From Cupriavidus sp. P-10 (GTDB taxonomy: Bacteria; Pseudomonadota; Gammaproteobacteria; Burkholderiales; Burkholderiaceae), in assembly GCF_003402535.2 (NCBI RefSeq), contig NZ_AP025170.1, positions 2,728,001 through 2,792,000 of the forward strand: 64,000 nt of DNA, written 5' to 3'. This document shows, one piece after another, positions 9,442 through 17,679 of the stretch (position 1 is the stretch's first letter; each line of letters starts with the position of its first letter). The notes under the pieces are model-generated. The model worked only from the letters and a program-made list of their open reading frames with translations. It searched no databases and was not told the origin of the DNA. The translations under genes were made by a program, and so were the position numbers.

Positions 9442-9906
9442 TCAGTGTGAAATATAGGGATATAGCTCCTGCCTAACAGCGTAAATGCGGCTCGACAGAA
9501 AGAGGGGACGTGCTAGGCTGAATTCGAAGCGCAGCACCTGGTTTCGTATCCTGCGCCAGTAGCAAGGCAACATGCCCTTACCCTGCCAGTAGGCAGTACA
9601 GGCGGCAACACATTGCACAGCTGACTGATAGTGGGCGAGCTTGCCCTCCTCGTATTGCAGGTAGGCTGCCACGAGCGAGTGGAGTTGCACTGCAATAGCC
9701 TCCTGGGAAGCCGGAAGGCGAAATGGCCGATGCGCCAAGGTAGCGCCTAAGGTGTGGTACGGTGCAGCCGCCCGGGCGAGATTGCCGGCGTGGTGCGCCG
9801 TGTGCCAGAGGACAAACATGCCGCTCATGGTAAGAGTTGGTCCGGTTCGGCGCCGCCAAGGATACCGACGCAGACGTAGCATAGCCAATTCGGCCCAAAA
9901 TGTCAC
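9442..9906 (-). CDS. Hypothetical protein, up to 154 aa
   Basis: Unknown protein rich in Ala, His and Tyr; an internal Met gives MSGMFVLWHTAHHAGNLARA as an alternative start. The segment SLVAAYLQYEEGKLAHYQSA looks helical. It is divergent from the XRE regulator gene. No family was recognised, and it may be a remnant in this decayed region rather than a functional gene. Confidence 0.3.
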   Translation of the reverse strand: MTFWAELAMLRLRRYPWRRRTGPTLTMSGMFVLWHTAHHAGNLARAAAPYHTLGATLAHRPFRLPASQEAIAVQLHSLVAAYLQYEEGKLAHYQSAVQCVAACTAYWQGKGMLPCYWRRIRNQVLRFEFSLARPLFLSSRIYAVRQELYPYISH

Positions 9907-9953
9907 GATTAGTGTGTGGCCGATTAGTGTTCATGCTTTGACAGTGGGGGGGT

Positions 9954-10169
9954 ATGAAAAGAACCCTACGCCATCGCTTCGGCAAGCGAATACGTGAACT
10001 TCGGCAAGCCACCGGCCTCTCCCAAGAAGCATTTGCGGACCATGTAGGCTTTGCGCGTACCTACATGAGCCGTATCGAAACCGGCGCTGCCAACCCCTCG
10101 CTGGATGCGATCGAAACACTGGCCACGGCGCTTCAGATTAGCGTGGCTGAACTCTTCAGTACGCTATGA
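9954..10169 (+). CDS. XRE-family (Cro/CI-like) helix-turn-helix regulator, 71 aa
   Basis: Small DNA-binding repressor. The whole 71-residue product is one HTH_3 domain: FGKRIRELRQATGLSQEAFA, then the recognition helix region GFARTYMSRIETGAANPSLD, then LATALQISVAELF. A G-rich ribosome site lies directly upstream. Such stand-alone repressors usually belong to prophages, integrative elements or restriction systems; here it sits between unknown ORFs and an integrase remnant, so it probably belonged to the lost element. Confidence 0.88.
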   Translation: MKRTLRHRFGKRIRELRQATGLSQEAFADHVGFARTYMSRIETGAANPSLDAIETLATALQISVAELFSTL

Positions 10170-10439
10170 GCGTAGTGATCTGGGCGACATGAGCGTGACC
10201 GGATTTACGCCGGGTCCGCGGGCATTTGCCGCGACCGCTGCCGACCAGCGCAGCCTGATCGCCGTGCGCGCGGAGCGGCTGGACGGCTACAGGAAGGCGG
10301 ACGCGATCGCCGAGGGAATCGAGTCGGACGACGATGGCTGAAAGTCCTACGCTGGTGGCTCTTGTGTACGGCCTTTTCCTACCACCAGCTACGCATCGCT
10401 ATGAGACAGCATCAGCCGCTGCGCGACGCCATGTCCTGA

Positions 10440-10821
10440 CAGGCACCTGGTGGTCAAGCAACCCCAGAAGGGCGACCCTGCGCATCCATCATCGGCGAGC
10501 TAAAGCCGCGCCTGGACCGGATCAAGGTCCACAAGGCCGGGTTCGATGTCAGCGAAATCTACCTGCTGGTCAACGAACGCGGCCTAAAGCTGAGCCAGCC
10601 GGTGCTGCTGGCACTTCCAAAACGCCAAGGACACCACAGTGTAGGAATGCCCCGGCCACGCAGAGCGCCTGGTTAACTTCTGGACGTATGATCTGCGCGC
10701 GAAGGCCGCAGTGACCAGAGGGGGCAACGCCGCTGCGGCCGACCTGCTTGGGCATGCCGACGTAGGCACCACTAAGCGCCACTACTCGCGGCGCGGGAAA
10801 CGGGTGACGCCGACGAAGTGA
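10440..10821 (+). pseudogene. Frameshifted C-terminal remnant of a phage integrase
   Basis: Two frames together read as the catalytic end of a tyrosine recombinase. The first frame (from about 10491) gives GELKPRLDRIKVH and IYLLVNERGLKLSQPV; the second, shifted by one and containing an in-frame TAG, gives FWTYDLRAKAA, ADLLGHADVGTTKRHYSRRG and ends at 10821. These match the Arg, LGH and Tyr motifs of integrases whose C-terminus reads 'DLRAKAATD...LLGH...Y.RRG'. The N-terminal half is missing. It points toward tRNA-Gly 77 bases away, the expected place for an island integrase. Between the XRE gene and this remnant (10170-10439) only fragments are seen. Confidence 0.75.
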
Positions 10822-10851
10822 ATTGCGGAGCGGAGGTTCAGTTGCTGAGCA

Positions 10852-10879
10852 TGGACCGCTGCCAGAATCGTGCTAGAAT
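10852..10879 (+). promoter_or_regulatory. Probable sigma-70 promoter of tRNA-Gly
   Basis: A -35-like TGGACC (10852-10857) and a -10-like TAGAAT (10874-10879) are separated by 16 bases and lie 20 bases before the mature tRNA start. Assigned by pattern only. Confidence 0.45.
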
Positions 10880-10898
10880 CCGCTCCCAACAAGCCATA

Positions 10899-10973
10899 GC
10901 GGGCGTCGTATAATGGCCATTACCTTAGCTTCCCAAGCTAAAGACGTGGGTTCGATTCCCATCGCCCGCTCCA
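10899..10973 (+). tRNA. tRNA-Gly (anticodon CCC)
   Basis: A 72-base cloverleaf plus encoded CCA. Acceptor arms gcgggcg and cgcccgc pair perfectly; the anticodon stem ttagc/gctaa encloses the seven-base loop ttcccaa, giving anticodon CCC (reads GGG). The T arm is gtggg-ttcgatt-cccat. CCA at 10971-10973 is encoded. It lies immediately 3' of an integrase remnant, so it is the likely anchor of the decayed island, although no duplicated tRNA fragment was found on the left side. Confidence 0.95.
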
Positions 10974-10987
10974 CCTCAAGTCGAGAC

Positions 10988-11042
10988 AAGCCGCCATTGC
11001 CACCGTTAACACTGTTACGGTGATCTGCCCGGCGGCTTTTTT
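10988..11042 (+). terminator. Rho-independent terminator / nested hairpin after tRNA-Gly
   Basis: aagccgcc (10988-10995) pairs with ggcggctt (11031-11038) and is followed by a T run to 11042. An inner hairpin, caccgt with acggtg, lies inside the loop. The T run ends 6 bases before the trmB start codon, so it might also act as an attenuator for trmB. Confidence 0.75.
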
Positions 11043-11048
11043 GTTGCC

Positions 11049-11837
11049 ATGCTTCCCCAAGACCCCAGCACCGGACCTACGCCGTCCGATGACGCCACGC
11101 CGGTGGACAACGCCCAGCAGCCGTCCGCCCCCTCTCCTGCCGATCCCGAAGGCGTCGCGCATCCGCGCCGCATCCGCTCGTTCGTGCGCCGTGCCGGCCG
11201 CACGTCGACCGGGCAGCAGCGCGCCATCGATGAAGTCGGTCCGCGCATGCTGGTGCCGTACGCGCCACAGCCGCTGGACTGGGAAGCCACGTTCAGCCGC
11301 AAGGCGCCGTCGATCCTGGAGATCGGCTTCGGCATGGGCGAGACCACCGCGCATATCGCCGGGTTGCGGCCGCAGGACAATTTCCTGGGTTGCGAGGTGC
11401 ATGAACCCGGCGTCGGCGCCCTGCTCAAGCTGATCGACGAGCGCGGCCTGGAGAACGTCCGAATCCTGCAGCACGACGCGGTCGAGGTCATCGCCCACAT
11501 GCTGACCGACGACTGCCTGGACGGCGTGCATATCTATTTCCCGGATCCGTGGCACAAGAAGCGCCATAACAAGCGCCGGCTGGTGCAGCCGCCGCTGGTG
11601 AAGCTGCTGGCGGCCCGACTGAAGCCGGGTGGCTATATCCACTGCGCCACCGACTGGGAAGAGTACGCGCACCAGATGGTCGAGGTGCTGGCGGGTGAAC
11701 CGCTGCTGGAGAACACCTCCGGCGCGGCGGATGGCTTTTCCGAGCGGCCGGACTACCGGCCGGTGACCAAGTTCGAGCGCCGCGGCGTGCGGCTCGGGCA
11801 TGGGGTGTGGGACGTGGTGTTCCGCAAGCGCGCCTGA
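11049..11837 (+). CDS. trmB: tRNA (guanine-N7-)-methyltransferase
   Basis: Methylates G46 of tRNAs to m7G using S-adenosylmethionine. The 262-residue product has a low-complexity Pro/Asp-rich N-terminus (about 50 residues), then the SAM-binding motif [16 protein letters not shown], the acidic [14 protein letters not shown] loop, and the family signature [32 protein letters not shown] and the late [10 protein letters not shown] are also diagnostic. The start at 11049 directly follows the terminator-like hairpin of tRNA-Gly and has no strong ribosome site, so expression may depend on read-through or on a later start. The 3' end is followed 17 bases later by the IS element. Confidence 0.95.
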   Translation: MLPQDPSTGPTPSDDATPVDNAQQPSAPSPADPEGVAHPRRIRSFVRRAGRTSTGQQRAIDEVGPRMLVPYAPQPLDWEATFSRKAPSILEIGFGMGETTAHIAGLRPQDNFLGCEVHEPGVGALLKLIDERGLENVRILQHDAVEVIAHMLTDDCLDGVHIYFPDPWHKKRHNKRRLVQPPLVKLLAARLKPGGYIHCATDWEEYAHQMVEVLAGEPLLENTSGAADGFSERPDYRPVTKFERRGVRLGHGVWDVVFRKRA

Positions 11838-11854
11838 AGGCAGGCACGCAAGGC

Positions 11855-11879
11855 TGTCAAGTCCTGACATAGGTTGACA
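11855..11879. repeat. IS terminal inverted repeat, left
   Basis: Outer end of the IS3-family element; matches the reverse complement of 15460-15484 at 19 of 25 positions, with gtcctga and aggttgaca as the shared blocks. Confidence 0.75.
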
Positions 11880-11901
11880 GGTTCTGCTGGGTCATTTGAA
11901 C

Positions 11902-12356
11902 CTAGCAACCCATAGCAACGGACGCCCGATGAACCTCATCGGGCGTTTTGTATTTCAGGGCTTGATGGGGGCGTTCACGGTTATAGATCTCAACTGACTC
12001 CCTTACCATGCGAGCCGCTTGCTGCAGATCAGCCGGTCGGTTCAGCAGGAATTCGCTCTTGAGGATGCCGTTGATGCGCTCTGCCATGGCGTTCTGGTAG
12101 CAGTCGTAGCCGTCGGTCATGGAACAGGTCAGGCCATGCCGCTGATGGATGGCCTGGTAGTAGGTGGCGCAGTATTGAATTCCTCGGTCCGAATGGTGCA
12201 CCAGCGCCTGCCGGGACTGGCGCGAGCGTAGCGCCATCTTCAGCGCCTGGCTTACTTGCTCGGTCTGCAGGCCGTCATGGACGTGGTAGCCCACGATCTT
12301 TCGCGACCAGGCATCCGTGACGAGGCTCAGATAGACCGTCTGCCCGGCGGTGGGAA
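11902..12356 (-). CDS. IS3-family transposase OrfB, 3' exon
   Basis: C-terminal part of the DDE transposase, read from 12356 to the stop at 11902. It contains YLSLVTDAWSRKIVGYHVHD, the second catalytic Asp in LVHHSDRGIQY and the catalytic Glu in NAMAERINGILKSE, ending RPHQALKYKTPDEVHRAS. It has no start of its own and is continuous with the 5' exon at 14643-15069 only if the group II intron is spliced out. The junction codon is C from the 5' exon plus TT from here (Leu), restoring ITYLPTAGQ. Confidence 0.85.
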
Positions 12357-14642
12357 GTGGAGTAAGAGACAGGGCGTAGTCGGACTATTTCCCTGTCTCT
12401 CCTCCCCGAACCGGACTTGCGCCTCTCAACGCATCCGGCTCTCCGTTCAAGTGTTGCTCATAGCAAAGGCAACATCGGGGTAGCGCGACTCGATGGTACG
12501 GCGTGTCTCATCGCGCAGGATGTACGGATTTTCTGTCAGGGTTCGCCAGGTAAAACGACCTTTGCGACTGGTAACGAGACGCCGAAGCGCCACTACCCCA
12601 TACCATCCCCGACTGTTCTGGCCTTGTAACACCCATGTTGTAGCCTGTCCCGGCTCCGGCGCTCGAATGTAGTCGCGCATCAGCGACCTGAACCCGCGCC
12701 GATACTTGCGCGCGAGCCAGTATCCGAGTTTCCAGAAGACCGTTCGGTCTACTTTCTTGAACATGGTGGCCGTGTAGTCGGTGTATTGATAGAAGGCAGC
12801 CCAGCCAGCGATCTGCCGATTCAGGCTTTCCATCAGGTCCATCCGGTTCATGCTGTAGTTGCCCGACAGTTGCTTGACGAGCCGCCCGGCAAAGCCCCGA
12901 TACTTCTCCCACGGTATGGACGTCACAGGCCGCATGCGGCCGCGTGGACCACGCTTGCGAATGATCCGGTGACCGAGGAAGACAAAGCCGTCGTTCACAT
13001 GCGTGATATGGGTCTTCTCCATATTCAGCGTGAGCTTCAGCTCGCCTTCGAGGAACCCACGGCATGCTTCACGCACTGTCTCAGCATGTTCACGAGTCCC
13101 CTTGACCACGATCACAAAGTCATCCGCATACCGGCAGTAGGCGATAGCTGGTTTCCACTGCCGGTTTTCTCGAACAGTAATGGGTCGCTGTTTAAGAATG
13201 GCGAAGTTCCATGCCCACCGATCCTTCCGCACCTTCTTGTTCAGGTAGTTCCGCTCCATCCACGCATCGAATTCATGCAACATGATGTTGGATAACAGGG
13301 GCGAGATGACACCGCCCTGAGGAACGCCTTCACTCGATGCACGAAACAGCTCGCGATCAACACAGCCCGCCTTGATGAACTTCCAGAGCAGGGCAAGAAA
13401 GCGCTGATCGGCAATCCGCTTGCGAATCCCCTTCATGAGCAGGCGATGATGAACCGTATCAAAGTAGCTGGCGAGGTCGCCCTCGATAACCCAGCGTCCC
13501 GCCGTACTTTGTTCACCGCTGTCTTGTAGCTGGAGCTTCACCGCGCGAATCGCGTGATGTACGCTACGGGCAGGCCTAAAGCCATATGAAGCCGGGTGGA
13601 AATCGCTCTCCCATATCGGCTCCATCGCCATCAACATTGCCCGTTGCACGATCCGATCCCGCAGGCTCGGTATGCCAAGCGGCCTGAGCTTGCCGTTCGC
13701 TTTCGGTATGTACACGCGTCGCGCAGGCAGCGGACTGTACGAGCCCGCCAACAGCTCTTCACGTATCGCCGCCAATTCATGCTGGAGATTCGCTTCCAGC
13801 CTGCATTTGTCGACCCCGTCAACGCCCGGCGTGCGAGCTCCGCTGGAGGCCAGCGTAATGCGAGCCGCTTCGCTCAGCCAACTTCTGTCGGCAATCAATC
13901 TCAGGAGGCGATCGAACTTGCGCTCTTTGTTCTCCGTTGACCATGTCGCCAGTTTGCTTTGCATTTCACTGATTATCAAAGGTCTTCACCTCACTATGGT
14001 CAGCTAATCAACCAAACAAACCACTTCAACTGCCTCCCTTCGCCATGTGGCCGGCTTTCCCGGCCTCGGACTACTACGGAGGCTCCGCCAGTTTGCACAT
14101 CATCGGGGGCACACTCCCTTGGCATCTGTGCAAACCTTCCCCAGTTCACATGCTGGACTCAACGCATGGGCGAGGTTGCCTGTCGCAGTCTTTATCCTTG
14201 CTTGCCGCAAGTCGTCGCGAACACCACGGTCTAGTTGCGCGCTCCCCGTGGCTCCCTGCTGCTGGGCTTATATATCCAAGTAGCATTCGTGTCGCCGGCC
14301 CATACCTGTACCCGGCGGCAGTCCGCGTCCTGCCTGTAAAGCGGTGTAGGCAGGGGTGACATTTCAACCCTCAGATGCGTTTCAACAGGTTCGTGTTCCT
14401 CAACCGTCCCATGCTCAGCCTAGAGACTCATCTTGGCGTAACCGCTTCGCCGCAAGTCCCGTTTCCCACGGACTACGTCACCCTGCCAGTGTCAGCAGGT
14501 CACCGCCGCTTCGGCTCACTTCCCCTCGCAGCAGAGGAAGGGCATGCCCGGTACTGCAACGTCAATTCCACCGGGTCCTGCATTCCATACATGCTCAAGC
14601 AGCTTCACCCCCAGACGGGCGGGCTACGCTGGCTGGGCGTAC
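12357..14642 (-). mobile_element. Group II intron inserted in IS3 orfB
   Basis: A 2286-base ribozyme retroelement. Reading the minus strand it starts GTACGCCCAGCC (variant of the GUGCG 5' consensus) at 14642 and ends CTTACTCCAC at 12357. A 34-base domain V is recognisable at 12408-12441, beginning GAGCCGGATGCG and ending GTCCGGTTC. Domain VI follows, with pairing arms gagagacaggg and ccctgtctct and an unpaired A before ctcc. The intron ORF lies in domain IV and ends just before domain V. The boundaries are supported because precise removal rejoins orfB in frame. Structural subclass and EBS/IBS pairings were not resolved. Confidence 0.88.
12447..13964 (-). CDS. ltrA: Group II intron reverse transcriptase / maturase
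   Basis: Multifunctional intron protein that helps splicing and copies the intron into DNA. RT blocks are visible: RRVYIPKANGKLRPLGIPSL, ASYGFRPARSVHHAI, EGDLASYFDTVHH, GVPQGGVISPLLSNI and the catalytic YADD in AYCRYADDFVIV. The thumb/maturase X domain follows (NRQIAGWAAFYQYTDY). No C-terminal HNH endonuclease is seen, so mobility would be endonuclease-independent. ATG at 13964 gives MQSKLATWSTENKERKFD (505 aa); a TTG at 13979 is the alternative. The stop codon is directly followed by domain V, the normal position. Confidence 0.93.
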   Translation of the reverse strand: MQSKLATWSTENKERKFDRLLRLIADRSWLSEAARITLASSGARTPGVDGVDKCRLEANLQHELAAIREELLAGSYSPLPARRVYIPKANGKLRPLGIPSLRDRIVQRAMLMAMEPIWESDFHPASYGFRPARSVHHAIRAVKLQLQDSGEQSTAGRWVIEGDLASYFDTVHHRLLMKGIRKRIADQRFLALLWKFIKAGCVDRELFRASSEGVPQGGVISPLLSNIMLHEFDAWMERNYLNKKVRKDRWAWNFAILKQRPITVRENRQWKPAIAYCRYADDFVIVVKGTREHAETVREACRGFLEGELKLTLNMEKTHITHVNDGFVFLGHRIIRKRGPRGRMRPVTSIPWEKYRGFAGRLVKQLSGNYSMNRMDLMESLNRQIAGWAAFYQYTDYTATMFKKVDRTVFWKLGYWLARKYRRGFRSLMRDYIRAPEPGQATTWVLQGQNSRGWYGVVALRRLVTSRKGRFTWRTLTENPYILRDETRRTIESRYPDVAFAMSNT

Positions 14643-15069
14643 GATACGTAATGTCAGCCACCCAGACCTGTTCGGCGGCGGTAGGCACCACCTTCTGCGG
14701 CCCGTCCTTGAGTAGGTTGGGATGGCGTCGGAAGCGGTGATGGCTGTTGGTGGTCTTGTGATACGCCCGATGCGGCTTCACAAGCAGCCGCGCCGCGCGC
14801 AGGACATCGAACAGCCGATCACGGCCCACTCGGATATCCGCCTTCTCCAACGGCACCTGCAGCACCCGCTGCAGTTTGCGAGTGCCTATGCGCGGCTGGC
14901 GCAGTCGCACCTCGGTGACCAGCGCGCAAATCCTGGCATCCCGGGCGGCCTGCCTAAGCTCACTGTCGCGGCGCTTGTAGTATGCCTGGCGGCTGATGCC
15001 GAAGTAACGGCAAGCCCTGCTAACGCTTAGCCCTTGGATGAGCTCTTGCGCGAGGACTTGCCCGAAGGC
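14643..15069 (-). CDS. IS3-family transposase OrfB, 5' exon
   Basis: N-terminal part of the transposase catalytic protein, entered by -1 frameshifting from orfA; the first shifted codon is at 15069. It reads through SVSRACRYFGISRQAYYKRR (HTH_21-like) and RLRQPRIGTRKLQRVL to VWVADITY, whose Asp is the first of the DDE triad. It is interrupted after the first base of the next codon by the group II intron. Joined exons total 882 bases, 293 residues plus stop. Confidence 0.85.
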
Positions 15070-15431
15070 TTTTTTACGATGCGAACCCCGTGCTCCTTCT
15101 GAATCACGTCGATCACCGTCTCGAACAGCCGCGCTTTCTCCTGCGCTTCGCGCAACTGAGCCTCCAGCTCCTTGATCCGCTGCTCAGGGGTACGGGGCTT
15201 GGCTTTGTCTTGTTTTCCCATCGTGGCGTACCGGGTGCCCTGTGGCAACGTGCCGCTCCAGTCCTGTAGTCCGTGCTTGCGTAACCATACCAGCACCGTG
15301 GACCGGCCCTGGATTCCATACTTGCTTTGCGCCTGCTTGTACGTCAACTCGCCTCTTTCTACTTCCTCCACAACCGCCAGCTTAAAAGCCAGCGTGTAAT
15401 CACGCTGGGTTCGCTTTCGATCCGTCTCCAA
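15027..15431 (-). CDS. IS3-family transposase OrfA
   Basis: Helix-turn-helix DNA-binding subunit of the IS transposase. The 134-residue product has the HTH region RDYTLAFKLAVVEEVERGEL and YGIQGRSTVLVWLRKHG, then a leucine-zipper-like coiled coil (EQRIKELEAQLREAQEKARL) and a basic Ser/Lys tail. It starts at a TTG (15431) with AGGAG upstream. Its 3' end overlaps orfB, and the A-rich slippery site lies near its C-terminus. Confidence 0.9.
   Translation of the reverse strand: METDRKRTQRDYTLAFKLAVVEEVERGELTYKQAQSKYGIQGRSTVLVWLRKHGLQDWSGTLPQGTRYATMGKQDKAKPRTPEQRIKELEAQLREAQEKARLFETVIDVIQKEHGVRIVKKPSGKSSRKSSSKG
15069..15075 (-). promoter_or_regulatory. A AAA AAG programmed -1 frameshift site
   Basis: The heptamer A AAA AAG is in the orfA frame (Val-Lys-Lys), the canonical IS3-family slippery site. 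A -1 slip leads directly into the orfB frame, which has no start codon of its own nearby, so OrfAB is made as a fusion. Confidence 0.8.
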
Positions 15432-15493
15432 GGCACTCTCCTCGTCACAGCCAGAAAAGTGTCAACCTTATTCAGGACGGGTCAGGCGCAAAC

Positions 15494-15523
15494 AAAAAAG
15501 CGTGGCAAGTGCCACGCTTTTTT
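15494..15523 (-). terminator. Terminator downstream of uppP
   Basis: Near-perfect hairpin: aaaaaagcgtggc, loop aagt and its complement gccacgctttttt. It can act on either strand and lies 20 bases past the uppP stop and 9 bases outside the IS end. Confidence 0.85.
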
Positions 15524-15543
15524 GTTGTCCGGATGTGTGCCGC

Positions 15544-16425
15544 TTATGCGTGCCAGGACACCAGGCCGGAGTAAGCGGTAAACAGCACCACGATGCCGAA
15601 GGCAATGCGATACCACGCAAACGGCTTGAAATCGTGCGTGGCGACAAAGCGCAGCAGCCAGCGCACGCACAGGAACGCGGACAGGAAGGCGAAGACAAAG
15701 CCGACGGCGAAGACGCCGAGGTCATCCCCGTTCAGCAGTGCGCGCGCCTTGTACAGTTCATAGACCGTCGCGCCGAAGATCACCGGGATCGCGAGGAAGA
15801 ACGAGAACTCGGTCGCCACCTGGCGCGACAGCCCGAACAGCATGCCGCCGATGATGGTGGCGCCCGAGCGCGAGGTGCCCGGCACCAGCGCGAAGCACTG
15901 CGCCAGGCCCACCTTGAGGGCATCGCGCCAGTTCAGATCATCGACCGATTCGATGCGCGGCGCGCCCGCCTTGGCCGCCTCCAGCAGCGCATTGCCCTGC
16001 GGGTGCGAAACCGTGCCGCGGCGCGCGTCGCGCCACTCGGCCAGCAGGATCACCACGCCGCCGACGATAAAGGCCAGCGCCACCGAGATCGGGTTGAACA
16101 GGTGTGCCTTGATCCATTTGCCGAAGATAAAGGCCAATACGATTGCCGGCGCACTCGCGATCACCACGTTGATGGCAAAGCGCTGCGCCTTTGGCTCCGA
16201 TCCAAGGCCGCGCACCACGTTGGCGATGCGGGCGCGGAATTCCCAGCAGACTGCCAGGATGGCACCGAACTGGATCACGATCTCGAAGATCTTGCCCTTC
16301 TCGTCGTTGAAGTCGAGCAGTTGGCCCGCCAGGATCAGGTGGCCGGTGCTCGAGATGGGAAGGAACTCGGTCAGTCCTTCGACAATGCCGAGGATCACGG
16401 CTTTCAGGGCAAGTGCGATTTCCAT
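15544..16425 (-). CDS. uppP: Undecaprenyl-diphosphatase
   Basis: Inner-membrane enzyme (BacA family) that dephosphorylates undecaprenyl pyrophosphate to recycle the lipid carrier for peptidoglycan, LPS and other glycans; it also gives bacitracin resistance. The 293-residue product has the N-terminal motif [17 protein letters not shown] and the second motif [19 protein letters not shown], both with the conserved catalytic Glu/Arg/Ser residues, plus about eight hydrophobic segments. Start 16425 gives [17 protein letters not shown]; the upstream open frame is not homologous. Its role links it with the polysaccharide region later in the window. Confidence 0.96.
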   Translation of the reverse strand: MEIALALKAVILGIVEGLTEFLPISSTGHLILAGQLLDFNDEKGKIFEIVIQFGAILAVCWEFRARIANVVRGLGSEPKAQRFAINVVIASAPAIVLAFIFGKWIKAHLFNPISVALAFIVGGVVILLAEWRDARRGTVSHPQGNALLEAAKAGAPRIESVDDLNWRDALKVGLAQCFALVPGTSRSGATIIGGMLFGLSRQVATEFSFFLAIPVIFGATVYELYKARALLNGDDLGVFAVGFVFAFLSAFLCVRWLLRFVATHDFKPFAWYRIAFGIVVLFTAYSGLVSWHA

Positions 16426-16513
16426 GCGGAACGGAGAAACGTTGTCATCGGCGTGCCCGGCATGCGCCGGACCGCCTGGTTTGTTGTTCGAGCGCCCGGA
16501 TACCCGAGGGCGA

Positions 16514-17074
16514 TCAGGGACGGTTGACCTTGACGTTGATGCCGTCAGGCAAAACGGTGATTGTACCGGGCTCGACTTGCGAGCCGGCAACCCGCAACTG
16601 GTCTTCGCGGAAGGTATAGAGCGGATAGCCCTGCAGCAGTTGCTCGGCCAGGATGCCGCCCAGCGCACTGAACTGACGCGAAAACTGTGCCGGCATGCCC
16701 TGGACGTCGAAGCGCTGCACTTCGGGGTCCTGCAGCACCACCGAGCGCGTGGGGGCGTCATAGCGCAACCCGCTGTCCAGCGCGAAGCGCCCCGTCAGCG
16801 CCTGGCGGAAAAACAGCTTGTTGTCGATGGTGGCGTCGAACTGCACATTGACGCGGTTGCGCACCGAGTCCAGCGTCAGCTGCGGATTGGTGAGCTGGAT
16901 ATCGAACAGCTCCATATAGCGCTTGTTGAACGGGAACTTGCGTTCCAGCGCAGCCTGCAGCTGGCTTTGCGAGAACGTGTACTCGTTGCGGAACGCGCCG
17001 CAGGCGGCGAGGCCGACGGCCAGCGCGGCCGTGCCAGCGACGGCCAGCCAGCGCCGTCGGGATGTCCGGATCAT
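16514..17074 (-). CDS. DUF1439 lipoprotein
   Basis: Predicted envelope lipoprotein of unknown role. The 186-residue product has a twin-basic N-terminus, a hydrophobic stretch and a lipobox LAAC with Cys at about residue 25. The mature part ([47 protein letters not shown]) matches the DUF1439 family, a bactericidal-permeability-like fold seen in proteobacterial outer-membrane lipoproteins. It is 88 bases upstream of uppP in the same direction. Confidence 0.85.
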   Translation of the reverse strand: MIRTSRRRWLAVAGTAALAVGLAACGAFRNEYTFSQSQLQAALERKFPFNKRYMELFDIQLTNPQLTLDSVRNRVNVQFDATIDNKLFFRQALTGRFALDSGLRYDAPTRSVVLQDPEVQRFDVQGMPAQFSRQFSALGGILAEQLLQGYPLYTFREDQLRVAGSQVEPGTITVLPDGINVKVNRP

Positions 17075-17126
17075 GTTGCCTCCGAGTTCAGGAGTTGGGA
17101 CGGGCGCGCCGGCACGGTGGCCGATG

Positions 17127-17432
17127 TCACCCGCGCGAGCCGGGCCGGGCAGGCGTGGCCTGCGGCGCGGTCAGGATTTCGAGTCGGGTCAGCCAGTGCA
17201 ACGCGGCTTCGCGCGTGTCTCCGCACATTTCCGCCGAAGGCTTCAGCCCGGCACAGAACGCCGGCCGGTCAGGCCGGCCGAACACCGCACAGCGCATGTC
17301 AGGCAGCAGCTGCGCGCACGGCACGCCCGCGGGCTTGCCCTCCGGCATGCCGGGCAAGGCCGAGGCAATCGATGGGGCAATACAACAGGCGCCGCAGCCA
17401 GCGCGGCAGGAAAGGTGTGACCGGCAACTCAT
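17127..17432 (-). CDS. YkgJ-family cysteine-cluster protein
   Basis: Small cytoplasmic protein, probably binding zinc or an iron-sulphur cluster. Cys residues cluster as [15 protein letters not shown] near the N-terminus, followed by [16 protein letters not shown] and a later CAG and MCGD, the YkgJ/CxxCxxxxC pattern. The 101-residue length fits. Function in the cell is unknown. It lies 52 bases upstream of the DUF1439 gene. Confidence 0.8.
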   Translation of the reverse strand: MSCRSHLSCRAGCGACCIAPSIASALPGMPEGKPAGVPCAQLLPDMRCAVFGRPDRPAFCAGLKPSAEMCGDTREAALHWLTRLEILTAPQATPARPGSRG

Positions 17433-17649
17433 CGCAATAGTTCAGGGAACGCCGCGCATGCCATGGCAGGCAAGGCGGCTGACATCAAGGCGCCATTGTG
17501 CCCGAAGGGCCGCGATCGTCCTGTAAGAAAAGGAAAACGCCGCGTGCGCGATCGCACCGGCACAGCGCCGCAAGTCGTGCCTTGCGCGGCCTCTGCATCA
17601 CATGTCTCGGATTCGCCTCGGTGAGTACCCTAGCCCGCCCCGGCCGCGC

Positions 17650-17678
17650 TTGACCCTCACATGACCCTACTCTACATT
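17650..17678 (+). promoter_or_regulatory. Probable promoter of the TetR-RND operon
   Basis: TTGACC (17650-17655) and TACATT (17673-17678) are separated by 17 bases. A short inverted repeat, ttaat (17677-17681) with attaa (17694-17698), overlaps the expected transcription start and could be an autoregulatory TetR operator. If right, translation of the regulator starts later than 17680. Confidence 0.45.
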
Positions 17679-17679
17679 A

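Larger units (their letters stand above)
11855..15484 (-). mobile_element. IS3-family insertion sequence interrupted by a group II intron
   Basis: Copy of an IS3-family element on the minus strand with orfA, a slippery heptamer and orfB. The ends are imperfect 25-base inverted repeats (11855-11879 and 15460-15484, 19 of 25 identical), both starting TG and sharing the gtcctga and aggttgaca blocks. A 3-base GGC flanks both sides (11852-11854 and 15485-15487) as a likely target duplication. Removing the 2286-base intron leaves 1344 bases, normal for the family. It inserted between the convergent trmB and uppP genes without breaking either. Confidence 0.88.

Noticed and set aside
10899..10973. 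Duplicated tRNA-Gly 3' end as an att repeat near 6.1 kb
   Set aside because: No match to the tRNA end was found around the left side of the degenerate region.
15502..17440. Long plus-strand frames across uppP and DUF1439
   Set aside because: They cover two well-recognised minus-strand genes, have no ribosome sites and show shadow-type composition.
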